This document shows, in pieces, positions 9,757 through 20,540 of a DNA stretch of 64,000 bases; the first letter of the stretch is position 1, and every line of letters begins with the position of its first letter. A model generated the notes under the pieces. It was not told the origin of the DNA, did not search any database, and saw only the letters and a list, made by a program, of their open reading frames with translations. Position numbers and translations under genes: made by a program. Source of the DNA: Megaustenia siamemsis (taxonomy: Eukaryota; Mollusca; Gastropoda; Stylommatophora; Ariophantidae); assembly GCA_032433765.1 (NCBI GenBank), contig JAVIAB010000160.1:14314307-14378306 (forward strand), read 5' to 3'.

Positions 9757-12255
9757 GCAACATTGTCCATTGACCAAGGTCACACTAAGTACCACTCAAA
9801 TAACAGTAGACAAAGAGGATTGACGTCCAATTTCCAAGGTCACACTAAAGTACCAATCAAATAACAGTAGTCAAAGAGGATTGACGTCCAATGACCAAGG
9901 TCACACTAAAGTACCACTCAAATAACAGTAGACAAAGAGGAATGACGTCCAATGACCAAGGTCAGACTTTGGTACCACTCAAAAACATTAGACAAAGAGG
10001 GGATGACATCCAATGACCAAGGTCACACTAAAGTACCACTCAAATAACAGTAGACAAAGAGAATGACATCCAATGACCAAGGTCACACTAAAGTACCACT
10101 CAAATACCAGTAGACAAAGAGGAATGACATCCAATGACCAAGGTCAGACTAAAGTACCACTCAAATACCAGTAGACAAAGAGGAATGACATCCAATGACC
10201 AAGGTCAGACTAAAGTACCACTCAAATACCAGTAGACAAAGAGGAATGACATCCAATGACCAAGGTCAGACTAAAGTACCACTCAAATACCAGTAGACAA
10301 ATAGGAATGACATCCTATGACCAAGGTCACACTAAAGTACCACTCAAATACCAGTAGACAAAGAGGAATGACATCCAATGACCAAGGTCAGACTAAAGTA
10401 CCACTCAAATACCAGTAGACAAAGAGGAATGACATCCAATGACCAAGGTCAGACTAAAGTACCACTCAAATACCAGTAGACAAAGAGGAATGACATCCAA
10501 TGACCAAGGTCAGACTAAAGTACCACTCAAATACCAGTAGACAAAGAGGAATGACATCCAATGACCAAGGTCAGACTAAAGTACCACTCAAATACCAGTA
10601 GACAAAGAGGAATGACATCCAATGACCAAGGTCACACTAAAGTACCACTCAAATACCAGTAGACAAATAGGAATGACATCCAATGACCAAGGTCACACTA
10701 AAGTACCACTCAAATACCAGTAGACAAAGAGGAATGACATCCAATGACCAAGGTCAGACTAAAGTACCACTCAAATGCCAGTAGACAAAGAGGATGACAT
10801 CCATGACCAAGGTCAGACTAAAGTACCACTCAAATGCCAGTAGACAAAGAGGAATGACATCCAATGACCAAGGTCAGACTAAAGTACCACTCAAATACCA
10901 GTAGACAAAGAGGATGACATCCAATGACCAAGGTCAGACTAAAGTACCACTCAAATACCAGTAGACAAAGAGGAATGACATCCAATGACCAAGGTCACAC
11001 TAAAGTACCACTCAAATACCAGTAGACAAAGAGGAATGACATCCAATGACCAAGGTCACACTAAAGTACCACTCAAATACCAGTAGACAAAGAGGAATGA
11101 CATCCAATGACCAAGGTCACACTAAAGTACCACTCAAATAACAGTAGACAAAGAGGAATGACATCCAATGACCAAGGTCACACTAAAGTACACTCAAATA
11201 CCAGTAGACAAAGAGGAATGACATCCAATGACCAAGGTCAGACTAAAGTACCACTCAAATACCAGTAGACAAAGAGGAATGACATCCAATGACCAAGGTC
11301 ACACTAAAGTACCACTCAAATACCAGTAGACAAAGAGGAATGACATCCAATGACCAAGGTCAGACTAAAGTACCACTCAAATACCAGTAGACAAAGAGGA
11401 ATGACATCCAATGACCAAGGTCAGACTAAAGTACCACTCAAATACCAGTAGACAAATAGGAATGACATCCTATGACCAAGGTCACACTAAAGTACCACTC
11501 AAATACCAGTAGACAAAGAGGAATGACATCCAATGACCAAGGTCAGACTAAAGTACCACTCAAATACCAGTAGACAAAGAGGAATGACATCCAATGACCA
11601 AGGTCAGACTAAAGTACCACTCAAATACCAGTAGACAAAGAGGAATGACATCCAATGACCAAGGTCAGACTAAAGTACCACTCAAATACCAGTAGACAAA
11701 GAGGAATGACATCCAATGACCAAGGTCAGACTAAAGTACCACTCAAATACCAGTAGACAAAGAGGAATGACATCCAATGACCAAGGTCAGACTAAAGTAC
11801 CACTCAAATACCAGTAGACAAAGAGGAATGACATCCAATGACCAAGGTCAGACTAAAGTACCACTCAAATACCAGTAGACAAATAGGAATGACATCCAAT
11901 GACCAAGGTCACACTAAAGTACCACTCAAATGCCAGTAGACAAAGAGGAATGACATCCAATGACCAAGGTCAGACTAAAGTACCACTCAAATGCCAGTAG
12001 ACAAAGAGGAATGACATCCAATGACCAAGGTCAGACTAAAGTACCACTCAAATGCCAGTAGACAAAGAGGAATGACATCCAATGACCAAGGTCACACTAA
12101 AGTACCACTCAAATACCAGTAGACAAAGAGGAATGACATCCAATGACCAAGGTCACACTAAAGTACCACTCAATACCAGTAGACAAAGAGGAATGACATC
12201 CAATGACCAAGGTCACACTAAAGTACCACTCAAATAACAGTAGACAAAGAGATAC
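9757..12255 (+). repeat. 61-bp minisatellite array, about 41 copies
   Basis: Monomer, in three parts: ACCACTCAAATACCAGTAGA, CAAAGAGGAATGACATCCAA, TGACCAAGGTCAGACTAAAGT. Variants (CACAC/CAGAC; AATACC/AATAAC/AATGCC; AAATAGG) are ordered, and a block of about 1.2 kb carrying the rare AAATAGG units occurs twice (around 10295-10670 and 11450-11886). The last unit is continuous with LINE group D: GTACCA-TCAAATA-CAGT then CGAAGACGAT also occur in order at 36589-36635. The first part of the monomer is therefore LINE sequence. Confidence 0.96.
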
Positions 12256-12545
12256 GACGAAGACGATAGTGTACGATAGGACGCACATTGCGGAAGCTAA
12301 CTGAGAGTGTTACACGACAATTCTTTTTCTGGAAATCCCTGGGAAGCGACAACTAGGAAGACCAAATTTTCTTGGAGAAGACAGGTGGAAGCAGAGATGA
12401 AGTTGATGGGGATGACATGGAATAATCTTAAAGACAGAAAGAAATAGAACGGCTAGGAAAGTGTTTGTAGACGACTTATGCTCCATTAGAAGTTGGAAGG
12501 AAGATGAAGAAGAGGAAGAGGAGGAAGAAAAAGTAGAAGAAAAAC
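12216..12545 (+). mobile_element. LINE group D 3' end
   Basis: C-terminal region of a LINE reverse-transcriptase ORF. It follows the pattern R-R-x-R-x-I-G-x-x-L-R-K, then GRPNFLGEDRW-like codons, then the family end DLCSI. It aligns base by base with 36590-36930. Stops and frameshifts make it dead. Its 5' edge is the terminal repeat unit of the 61-bp array. Confidence 0.8.
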
Positions 12546-12665
12546 GGCACATCCCAGGAGTGTGGTCAGTATAACGACAGGCCGCGGTCATTTTTCAGTA
12601 ACAAAATATGCAAGTCATTATCAGATGCTAGGAAGTTCACTTCTGTTGGAACCTGTTAGTTCAGT

Positions 12666-14764
12666 AAGCGTTCCTCGATTTATGGGACATTGTCAAACCC
12701 GGTAACAGTTCCTCGATTTATGGGACATTGTCAAACCCGGTAACAGTTCCTTGATTTATGGGACATTGTCAAACCCGGTAACAGTTCCTCGATTTATGGG
12801 ACATTGTCAAACCCGGTAACAGTTCCTTGATTTATGGGACATTGTCAAACCCGGCAACAGTTCCTCGATTTATGGGACACTGTCAAACCCGATAACAGTT
12901 CCTCGATTTATGGGACATTGTCAAACCCGGTAACAGTTCCTCAATTTATGGGACACTGTCAAACCCGGTAACAGTTCCTCGATTTATGGGACATTGTCAA
13001 ACCCGGTAACAATTCCTCGATTTATGGGCCATTGTCAACCCGGTAACAGTTCCTCAATTTATGGGACATTGTCAAACCCGGCAACAGTTCCTCAATTTAT
13101 GGGACACTGTCAGTCCTGCAGGAGTGCCTCAAATTGTGAAATCCTGTCAGTCCGGTAAATCTTCCTCAATTTATGGGACACTGTCAAATCCGGTAACAGT
13201 CCCACAATTTATGGGACACTGTCAAACCCGGTAACAGTTCCACAACTTATGGGACACTGTCAAACCCGGTAACAGTCCCACAATTTATGGGACACTGTCA
13301 AACCCGGTAACAGTCTATCGACTTATGGGACACTGTCAAACCCGGTAACAGTTTCATGATTTACGGGACACTGTCAAACCCAGTAACAGTCTATCGACTT
13401 ATGGGACACTGTCAAACCCGGTAACAGTCCCACAATTTATGGGACACTGTCAAACCCCGTAACAGTCTATCGCCTTATGGGACACTGTCAAACCCGGTAA
13501 CAGTCTATCGACTTATGGGACACTGTCAAACCCCGTAACAGTCTATCGCCTTATGGGACACTGTCAAACCCGGTAACAGTCTATCGACTTATGGGACACT
13601 GTCAAACCCAGTAACAGTCTATCGACTTATGGGACACTGTCAAACCCGGTAACAGTTTCATGATTTATGGGACACTGTCAAACCCAGTAACAGTCTATCG
13701 ACTTATGGGACACTGTCAAACCCGGTAACAGTCTCACAATTTATGGGACACTGTCAAACCCCGTAACAGTCTATCGCCTTATGGGACACTGTCAAACCCG
13801 GTAACAGTTTCATGATTTATGGGACCTTGTCAAACCTGGTAACAGTCCCACAATTTATGGGACACTGTCAAACCCGGTAACAGTCCCATGATTTATGGGA
13901 CACTGTCAAACCTGTAACAGTCCCACGATTTATGGGACACTGTCAAACCCGGTAACAGTCTATCGACTTATGGGACACTGTCAAACCCGGTAACAGTCTA
14001 TCGACTTATGGGACAATGTCAAACCCGGTAACAGTCTATCGACTTATGGGACACTGTCAAACCCGGTAACAGTTTCATGATTTATGGGACACTGTCAAAC
14101 CCAGTAACAGTCTATCGACTTATGGGACACTGTCAAACCCGGTAACAGTCTATCGACTTATGGGACACTGTCAAACCCGGTAACAGTCTATCGACTTATG
14201 GGACACTGTCAAACCCGGTAACAGTCTATCGACTTATGGGACACTGTCAAACCCAGTAACAGTCTATCGACTTATGGGGCACTGTCAAACCCGGTAACAG
14301 TCTCTCTACTTATGGGACACTGTCAAACCCGGTAACAGTTTCATGATTTATGGGACACTGTCAAACCCAGTAACAGTCTATCGACTTATGGGACACTGTC
14401 AAACCCGGTAACAGTCTATCGACTTATGGGACACTGTCAAACCCGGTAACAGTCTATCGACTTATGGGACACTGTCAAACCCGGTAACAGTCTATCGACT
14501 TATGGGACAATGTCAAACCCCGGTAACAGTCTATCGACTTATGGGACACTGTCAACCCGGTAACAGTTTCATGATTTATGGGACACTGTCAAACCCAGTA
14601 ACAGTCTATCAACTTATGGGACACTGTCAAACCCGGTAACAGTCTATCGACTTATGGGACACTGTCAAACCCGGTAACAGTCTATCGACTTATGGGGCAC
14701 TATCCAACCCGGTAACAGTCTCTCTACTTATGGGACACTGTCAACCCGGTAACAGTCCCTCAAT
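12666..14764 (+). repeat. 38-bp minisatellite array, about 55 copies
   Basis: Monomer: TAACAGTCTATCGACTTATG then GGACACTGTCAAACCCGG. The left part (to about 13140) uses a subtype with TTCCTCGATTTATGGGACATTG; the right part uses TCTATCGACTTATGGGACACTG, with TTTCATGATT and CCCACAATTT variants interspersed. No source element is recognised. Confidence 0.96.
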
Positions 14765-14985
14765 TGATGGAACGCGAGAGCATATTTCCTGTTTTAGTTA
14801 ACTTCGAAACTGATAATGATCCCAACGTAAGATCTTCTCACAGAACAGTAGCGATCAGTGACATCCAGCTTCCACTGATGTCACATTCCAACAGGCAATC
14901 TCTTAGTGTCCCATTTCTCATCAATAATGACAGCCTCCCTTTATCAATTCAACTTCTTTATTTTCTTCAGTTATTGTCTGACTCG

Positions 14986-15376
14986 CTATTTTCTGAATCG
15001 CTATTTCCTGAATCGCTCTATCTTGGGATGCTACTTCCTGAATCGTTATTTCCTGAATCGCTCTATCTTGGGATGCTACTTCCTGAATCGTTATTTCCTG
15101 AATCGCTCTATCTTGGGATGCTACTTCCTGAATCGTTATTTCCTGAATCTCTCTATCTTGGGATGCTACTTCCTGAATCGTTATTTCCTGAATCGCTCTA
15201 TCTTGGGATGCTACTTCCTGAATCGTTATTTCCTGAATCGCTCTATCTTGGGATGCTACTTCCTGAATCGTTATTTCCTGAATCGCTCTATCTTGGGATG
15301 CTACTTCCTGAATCGCTATTTCCTGAATCGCTCTATCTTGGGATGCTACTTCCTGAATCGTTATTTCCAGAAACGC
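14986..15376 (+). repeat. 45-bp tandem repeat, about 9 copies
   Basis: Monomer: CGCTCTATCTTGGGATGCTA then CTTCCTGAATCGTTATTTCCTGAAT. Because 45 is a multiple of 3, two plus-strand frames stay open (208 and 184 residues), with a 15-residue period including ESLFPESLYLGMLLP. The unit itself contains three shorter CTGAATCG sub-repeats. Degenerate TATTTCCTGAA pieces continue to about 15450. I treat the ORFs as repeat read-through. Confidence 0.92.
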
Positions 15377-15654
15377 TACTTCCAGAATAGTTATTGCCCG
15401 TTTCGTTATTTCCTGAAGCGTTATCCTCTAAATCGTTATTTTCTTAATTTTTTTATATAGCCAAATAATGTTTACAAATCTTTCAACTTCTCGTATTTTC
15501 TGGGCGTAAAGAATAGTTATAATATATTTATTTGGAGATGGGCAGCGCTGGAGTAACTTGTACAATAGTGCAAGCAATACAGCTTCTAGTAAGTAATGAA
15601 ACCATTTTATCTAGTATGTCTTTATCTAAAGAAGCAAGAGACATCGGCCGTATG

Positions 15655-15860
15655 GCTTCCGGTGCCGTGACCACGATCAGGGGAAAAATATATAGAGCCA
15701 CTGTCACCTACCACGCATGTCGTAAGAGGTGACTTAAGAGTTTGGCGTTAACGTTTTCACTGTGCTACGGAGTTCGTAAATCTGAGCTGAAGTCACCATC
15801 AGTGCATTCTCTAATGTGTGAAGCGTTCGTGGGATCTGAGCACTATAATGTTTTCCGTTG
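15655..15860 (+). repeat. dispersed repeat D copy
   Basis: Shares GCCACTGTCAC and the core CATGTCGTAAGAGG-GACT with copies at 36970 and 46530. No coding capacity is recognised; probably a SINE-like or LINE-tail fragment. Confidence 0.6.
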
Positions 15861-15884
15861 TGCAATAAGGAGATAATATCTGTC

Positions 15885-15975
15885 GACTAAACTAAACTAA
15901 AGTAAACTAAACTAAACTAACTTAACCAAAACTGAACTAAACTAAATACATTAAAATAAACTAAGATTTGCTGAA
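15885..15975 (+). repeat. (AACTA)n-type tract, left block
   Basis: Loose repeats of AAACTAAACTAAACTA. The same kind of tract resumes at 16770, beyond a LINE fragment. Confidence 0.85.
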
Positions 15976-15997
15976 ATACTATACTGTACTGTACTAC

Positions 15998-16765
15998 TAG
16001 CAGAAAATCCTAAAGATCTACAACAATTATTTTAAGGTAATAAACATGACAAGCAAAAAATATGGACTAGATATGAATATTAAAAAAGTCTAAAACTATG
16101 ACCATAAATAAATAAAATTCTCAAGACCTACAATTAAATATCAAAGTTGAAGGAATACATCTGGAGACAGTCCAGAGCTACAACTACCTGGGACATACAA
16201 TAACTAGTGATGGAAATGTACATCTGAAATGAAGAAAAGAATAGGAATGGTAAAAAGTAATTTTAATATAATGAAAAATATACTAACATCAAAACAAATA
16301 ACACCAGGGCTAAAACTAAGAATAGCAAAATGTTACATCTTCTCAATATTCCTGTATGGTGCAGAAACATGAACATTAGACCAGAAAACAGAACAGAAAA
16401 TTAACGCCATTTGAAATGTGGATTTATAGAAGAATAGGTAGAATTGGATGGAAAGAAAAGAAAACAAACGACGAAGTTTTAAAACAACTAAAAATGAAAA
16501 GAGAACTATTAAACACAATTAGAACAAGACAAATGAAATTTTTGGGGCATGTTAAAAGACACAACAGCCTAATACAAGTAATATTGGAAGGGAAATACAA
16601 GGTAAAAGAGGCAGAGGCAGACCAAGACTAACATAGTCGGGTAACATCAAAAGATGGACAAGTCAGTCTATGACAATCTGCACCATCAAAGCAAGAAACA
16701 GAGTAGAATGGTGCTCCATGGTAGCCAAACTTCGTTGCGGAGACGGCACTCAATGTGATAATGAT
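15998..16765 (+). mobile_element. LINE group C, C-terminal half
   Basis: The translation with stops reads MTSKKYGLDMNIKK, then SYNYLGHTITSDG, then FLYGAET, then MWIYRRIGRIGWK, then FLGHVKR, ending with [12 protein letters not shown]. This order (YLG-x4-TSDG, YGAE-x-W, RRIxRI, FLGHV) is the reverse-transcriptase C-terminal region of LINEs. The 3' end GATAATGATCATGAT runs straight into a TAAAC-type tract. Dead copy. Confidence 0.88.
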
Positions 16766-16769
16766 CATG

Positions 16770-17300
16770 ATTAAAATAAACTAAATAAATTAAACTAAGC
16801 TAAATAATTAAATAAATTAAATAAACTTAACTGAACTAAAAAATATAAATTAAACTAAACTAAATAAATTAAATAAACTAACCTAAGCTAAATAAACTAA
16901 ATAAACTAAACTAAATAAATTAAATAAACTAAATAAATTAAACTAAACTAAATAAATTAAATAAACTAACCTAAGCTAAATAAACTAAATAAACTAAACT
17001 AAATAAATTAAAATAAACTAAATAAATTAAACTAAGCTAAATAATTAAATAAATTAAATAAACTTAACTGAACTAACAAATATAAATTAAACTAAACTAA
17101 ATAAATTAAATAAACTAACCTAAGCTAAATAAACTAAATAAACTAAATTAAATAAATTAAATAAACTAAACTGAATTAAACTAAACTAAATAAATTAAAT
17201 AAACTAAACTGAATTAAACTAAATTAAATAAACTAAACTAACCTAAACTAAAAAAATGAAGTAAACTAAACTAATCTAAATAAAACTAAAGTAAGTTAGA
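16770..17300 (+). repeat. (TAAAC/TAAAT)n tract, right block
   Basis: About 530 bp of TAAACTAAATAAATTAAATA permutations with longer-range repeats of AACCTAAGCTAAATAAACTA. It flanks the group C LINE on its 3' side. Confidence 0.92.
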
Positions 17301-17784
17301 AAGATAATTGTTTCAATGTTACATGTGTTGAAGCCTGTTATAGACAATCAATGAACAAGAAAGAAATAATTTGAGTCCGATGACATGTAATTGTACAGAT
17401 AGATGTTATAGTATCACGAATAGTTGAAATAAGTAGAGAACATGCCCTGAAGGAAGGCAGTGCACGACTTTTGAGGGCATTAAACATAAACAGAACGCCT
17501 TCTTCAGCAATGTCTTGAGAAGTAGAACACTGGAGGCATTTTACAAAGGAAAATAATATGAACAAAAAAATCAGAAGAAGACAAGAGCAGAGAATATAAG
17601 AAAGCTCAAATGCCTGCTGTGAAAAGAGACGAACAATAGAACGTTATACAACGTCAAGAACACAATTATGTAGGAAATGTGATCTTCTTGATTTATCGAC
17701 ATGATACCTGATGATGATTTACTTTACATGGAGTGTATTTTTTTTTTGTCGTTATATTTAAATGAAATATCAATCTTTAGTCTT
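17301..17784. other. no gene seen
   Basis: AT-rich spacer between arrays, without a recognisable element. Confidence 0.5.
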
Positions 17785-18443
17785 AGATTTCACCGATCAG
17801 TGAAAAGAGAAAAGAAGTATTAGATTTCAACCATCAGTGAAAAGAGAAAAGAAGTATTAGATTTCGCCGATCAGTGAAAAGAGAAACGAAGTGTTAGATT
17901 TCAACAATCAGTGAAAAGAGAAACGAAGTGTTAGATTTCAACCATCAGTGAAAAGAGAAACGAAGTGTTAGATTTCAACCATCAGTGAAAAGAGAAAAGA
18001 AGTATTAGATTTCAACCATCAGTGAAAGAGAAAAGAAGTATTAGATTTCAACCATCAGTGAAAAGAGAAACGAAGTGTTAGATTTCAACCATCAGTGAAA
18101 AGAGAAAAGAAGTATTAGATTTCAACCATCAGTGAAAAGAGAAACGAAGTGTTAGATTTCAACCATCAGTGAAAAGAGAAAAGAAGTATTAGATTTCAAC
18201 CATCAGTGAAAAGAGAAAAGAAGTATTAGATTTCAACCATCAGTGAAAAGAGAAAAGAAGTATTAGGTTTCGCCGATCAGTGAAAAGAGAAACGAAGTAT
18301 TAGATTTCAACGATCAGTGAAAAGAGAAACGAAGTATTAGATTTCAACGATCAGTGAAAAGAGAAAAGAAGAAGTGTTAGATTTCACCGAAAAGTGAAAA
18401 GAGAAAAGAGGAAGAAAAAGAAGAAGTATTAGATTTCACCGAT
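17785..18443 (+). repeat. 37-bp minisatellite, about 17 copies
   Basis: Monomer: GTATTAGATTTCAACCATCA then GTGAAAAGAGAAAAGAA. Variant positions are AACCATC/CGCCGATC and AAAAGAAGTA/AAACGAAGTG. Confidence 0.95.
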
Positions 18444-18449
18444 TAAGTG

Positions 18450-18680
18450 GGCGTGGATGCTGTGTATCTCTATTTTCGACAAAGCCGTGTTATCTGTCTC
18501 TTTATGTCCCACAAATATATTTTTGGCAAAGGTAGATTTACTAAACAATTTTTGCCCGGACAATCTTTCCAACTTTTAAAACTGCCAATGGATATTTTAA
18601 CGTGCGCGAGTGCATACGGGATCTCCTACTTATCGCCGTTGTCCGAGAGGGCTAGGCATCTGATCTCGTTACCCAGATAC
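18450..18680 (-). mobile_element. SINE-3, 3' part (interrupted)
   Basis: Contains TTTTAACGTGCGCGAGTGCA and GGGATCTC, which also occur in a copy at 61090-61165. Read on the minus strand, it continues the tRNA-headed element at 19010-19165. The two halves are separated by a 22-bp repeat and a SINE-1. Confidence 0.6.
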
Positions 18681-18760
18681 CACCTACCTACCCACTGTCA
18701 CCCACCTACCTACCCACTGTCACCCACCTACCTACCCACTGTCACCCACCTACCTTCCTA
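18681..18760 (+). repeat. 22-bp tandem repeat, about 3.5 copies
   Basis: Monomer CACCCACCTACCTACCCACT plus GT, lying directly before a SINE-1 tail. Confidence 0.93.
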
Positions 18761-18762
18761 AA

Positions 18763-19009
18763 GAGCCCCCGTCACGCCAATTGGCGTATAGGGAATATGG
18801 TGTTAGTGACCATAAATTTTACAAATCTTCGGCACATGATTTTTGGGGTAGTGTGGTCGGTGTTACGCCCATGCCGCTTTACTCTCCCAGAAAAAAAATC
18901 CAGTACCTATTAAAGGCTGGGTGAACCAGGAAGCCGTCGGTTGGGATCGAACCCTACCTTTTGTCCATTGTAGTCCAGTTCATTAACCACTGAGCTATCG
19001 CGGCTCCCA
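18763..19009 (-). mobile_element. SINE-1, complete, minus strand
   Basis: Starts with the reversed tail region (AAAGAGCCCCCGTCACGCCA) and ends at the reversed tRNA-like head (CTATCGCGGCTCCC). B box reversed: GGGATCGAACCC. It is flanked by ACCCAGATACCA (18674) and CCCAGATACCA (19013), a plausible target-site duplication in SINE-3. Confidence 0.88.
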
Positions 19010-19165
19010 CCCCAGATACCAGGGAAGAGTAAAGTAAGGGAAGAAACCATGGAAACCATTCGAAGCGAACATTTTCAGCCGCCTCTGGCGGGATGCAAAA
19101 CCAAGGACCTTCCTATTTATAGCCAGCGTCTTACTCTTGGACCATCCAGCCCCCAAATCTAACAC
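19010..19165 (-). mobile_element. SINE-3, tRNA-like head
   Basis: On the minus strand: GGATGGTCCAAGAGTAAGACG (A-box side), then GGTTTTGCATCCC (B-box-like). The head belongs with 18450-18680. Confidence 0.6.
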
Positions 19166-19179
19166 AATGTTGATATATT

Positions 19180-19512
19180 TTGTCGTATAGTTCTTCTTTT
19201 CTTCTATCCTTCCTCTGTTGCCGTTGGCGTCGAGGGGAGAAACAATCTGCGATTCTTTGCTCTTCTGTTGGCATCTTCTGATGTTATTCCTCCTAGTGAC
19301 TCTAGTATTCCATTTATCCATCTCTTTTTCGGTCTTCCTCTTAATCTGACGTTTTCGTAGCGTTTGTTTATGGCTCTTTGATTCATTGTTAGTTCTTTCT
19401 GTCTTGTTATGTGGCCGAACAAATTTATCTGTTGTTTCTTTATGTATTCGATGGCTGGTTCAATTTCGATTATAAACCAGACGTAATGAGACCAGTCAGA
19501 GATATTAACTGC
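19180..19512 (-). mobile_element. LINE group G 3' end, minus strand
   Basis: The minus-strand frame has IEYIKKQQINLFGHITRQ, then RLRGRPKKRWINGI, then ESLGGITSEDANRRAKNR. FGH-x2-R followed by RGRPKKRW is the LINE C-terminal signature. Related copies are at 22260, 49395 and 56225. Confidence 0.82.
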
Positions 19513-19525
19513 TAATATGACGCAA

Positions 19526-20004
19526 GGGAATAATAGAACAAAGAAGTATGTGTTAGCACTCGGAAAAATTGACAGACAAACAACAATAGAAAAAAAACGA
19601 AGAACAATATATGGTCCGAAGTGGATCGAACCCGTACTCAGTGGCACCGCGCCTTGCCACGAGAAGCCGAACGCTTGGCACACTGCCACGCAGCCACTAA
19701 AAAATTGCTATTGCAGCAGTGTCTTACACGATGACGTTCTCAATGACTATAGCATAGGGTAACGATTACAGACCGGAAACAAATTGTATATTTGTACTTT
19801 CCTATTAATGCAAGTACCTCCCAGTAGGGCTGAATACTTGTGTTGTAGACAAACATTTATTGGACGAAACAGCACGAATAGTAGTTCCCAGTGGTTATAT
19901 ACTGGATACAAATAATAATACATAAATATTATTATATGGGGAACTTCCGAGGCGATAATAGGGAATAATAGAACAAACACATACTTCTTTGTTCTATTAT
20001 TCCC
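19526..20004. mobile_element. 479-bp element with 29-bp perfect terminal inverted repeats
   Basis: The left end (19526-19554) begins GGGAATAATAGAACAAAGAA; the right end (19976-20004) is its exact reverse complement over 29 bases. The flanks are TAATATGACGCAA (19513-19525) and TAATATGACACAA (20005-20017), a 13-bp direct repeat with one mismatch. A 17-bp direct copy of the tip lies inside at 19961-19977, so a tight hairpin can form at the right end. The interior (about 19620-19700, minus strand) resembles a tRNA, with B box GGGTTCGATCCA. There is no transposase. It could be a MITE or a composite of a SINE and inverted ends. Confidence 0.75.
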
Positions 20005-20189
20005 TAATATGACACAACCTGGAGTCAACAACGATGGCCTAACATCATCACGCGCAATACATAAAAAAAAAAATATGACGATCATCATTTTCTGGAGGAC
20101 GTGGGCTTCGGGGTATATGGTGGATAGGCGGCGGGAACCATTGAAGGCTATGCATGAAAAGTGTTCCTTGTTGCAGTTTCCTCATATTC

Positions 20190-20540
20190 CCAGTCCATGG
20201 GAACTTGTTGGTCTCGAGGCAAGACGCCGGTCTCGGGACAAAGAGGTTGTAGGTTCAAATCTCGGCAACACCATTTGGGATTTTTATTTATGCCTTCTCT
20301 CTGCGGCAACCACCCCTGGTCTCAGCAGCGAGACCCGGCTTGAAACGTCAGTTACTCATCGACGGAAAAAAACATGAGTACCTCCGAAATCGGAGTTATC
20401 TGCCTGTGCGGCGACGGACCTAATGTGCACACGGCTGCCAGGGAAAAAATGAATTAACACGCAAAATTCAGTTCCTAGTCTCTAGGGAATTCGTCAGAGT
20501 TAAAAGCTGGCGAACACAACAACAACAATATGACACAATC
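20190..20540 (+). mobile_element. SINE-4-like, tRNA-derived
   Basis: Head CTCGAGGCAAGACGCCGGTC; B box GGTTCAAATCTCG; body with CCCCTGGTCTCAGC and CCTCCGAAATCGGAGTTATC; ends in an AAC tail (ACACAACAACAACAATA). Confidence 0.7.

Noticed and set aside
9757..12255. CRISPR-like regular spacing
   Set aside because: The units are contiguous tandem copies without unique spacers, in eukaryotic DNA.
16770..17300. Interstitial telomere repeat
   Set aside because: The units are TAAAC/TAAAT permutations, not TTAGGG or TTAGG.
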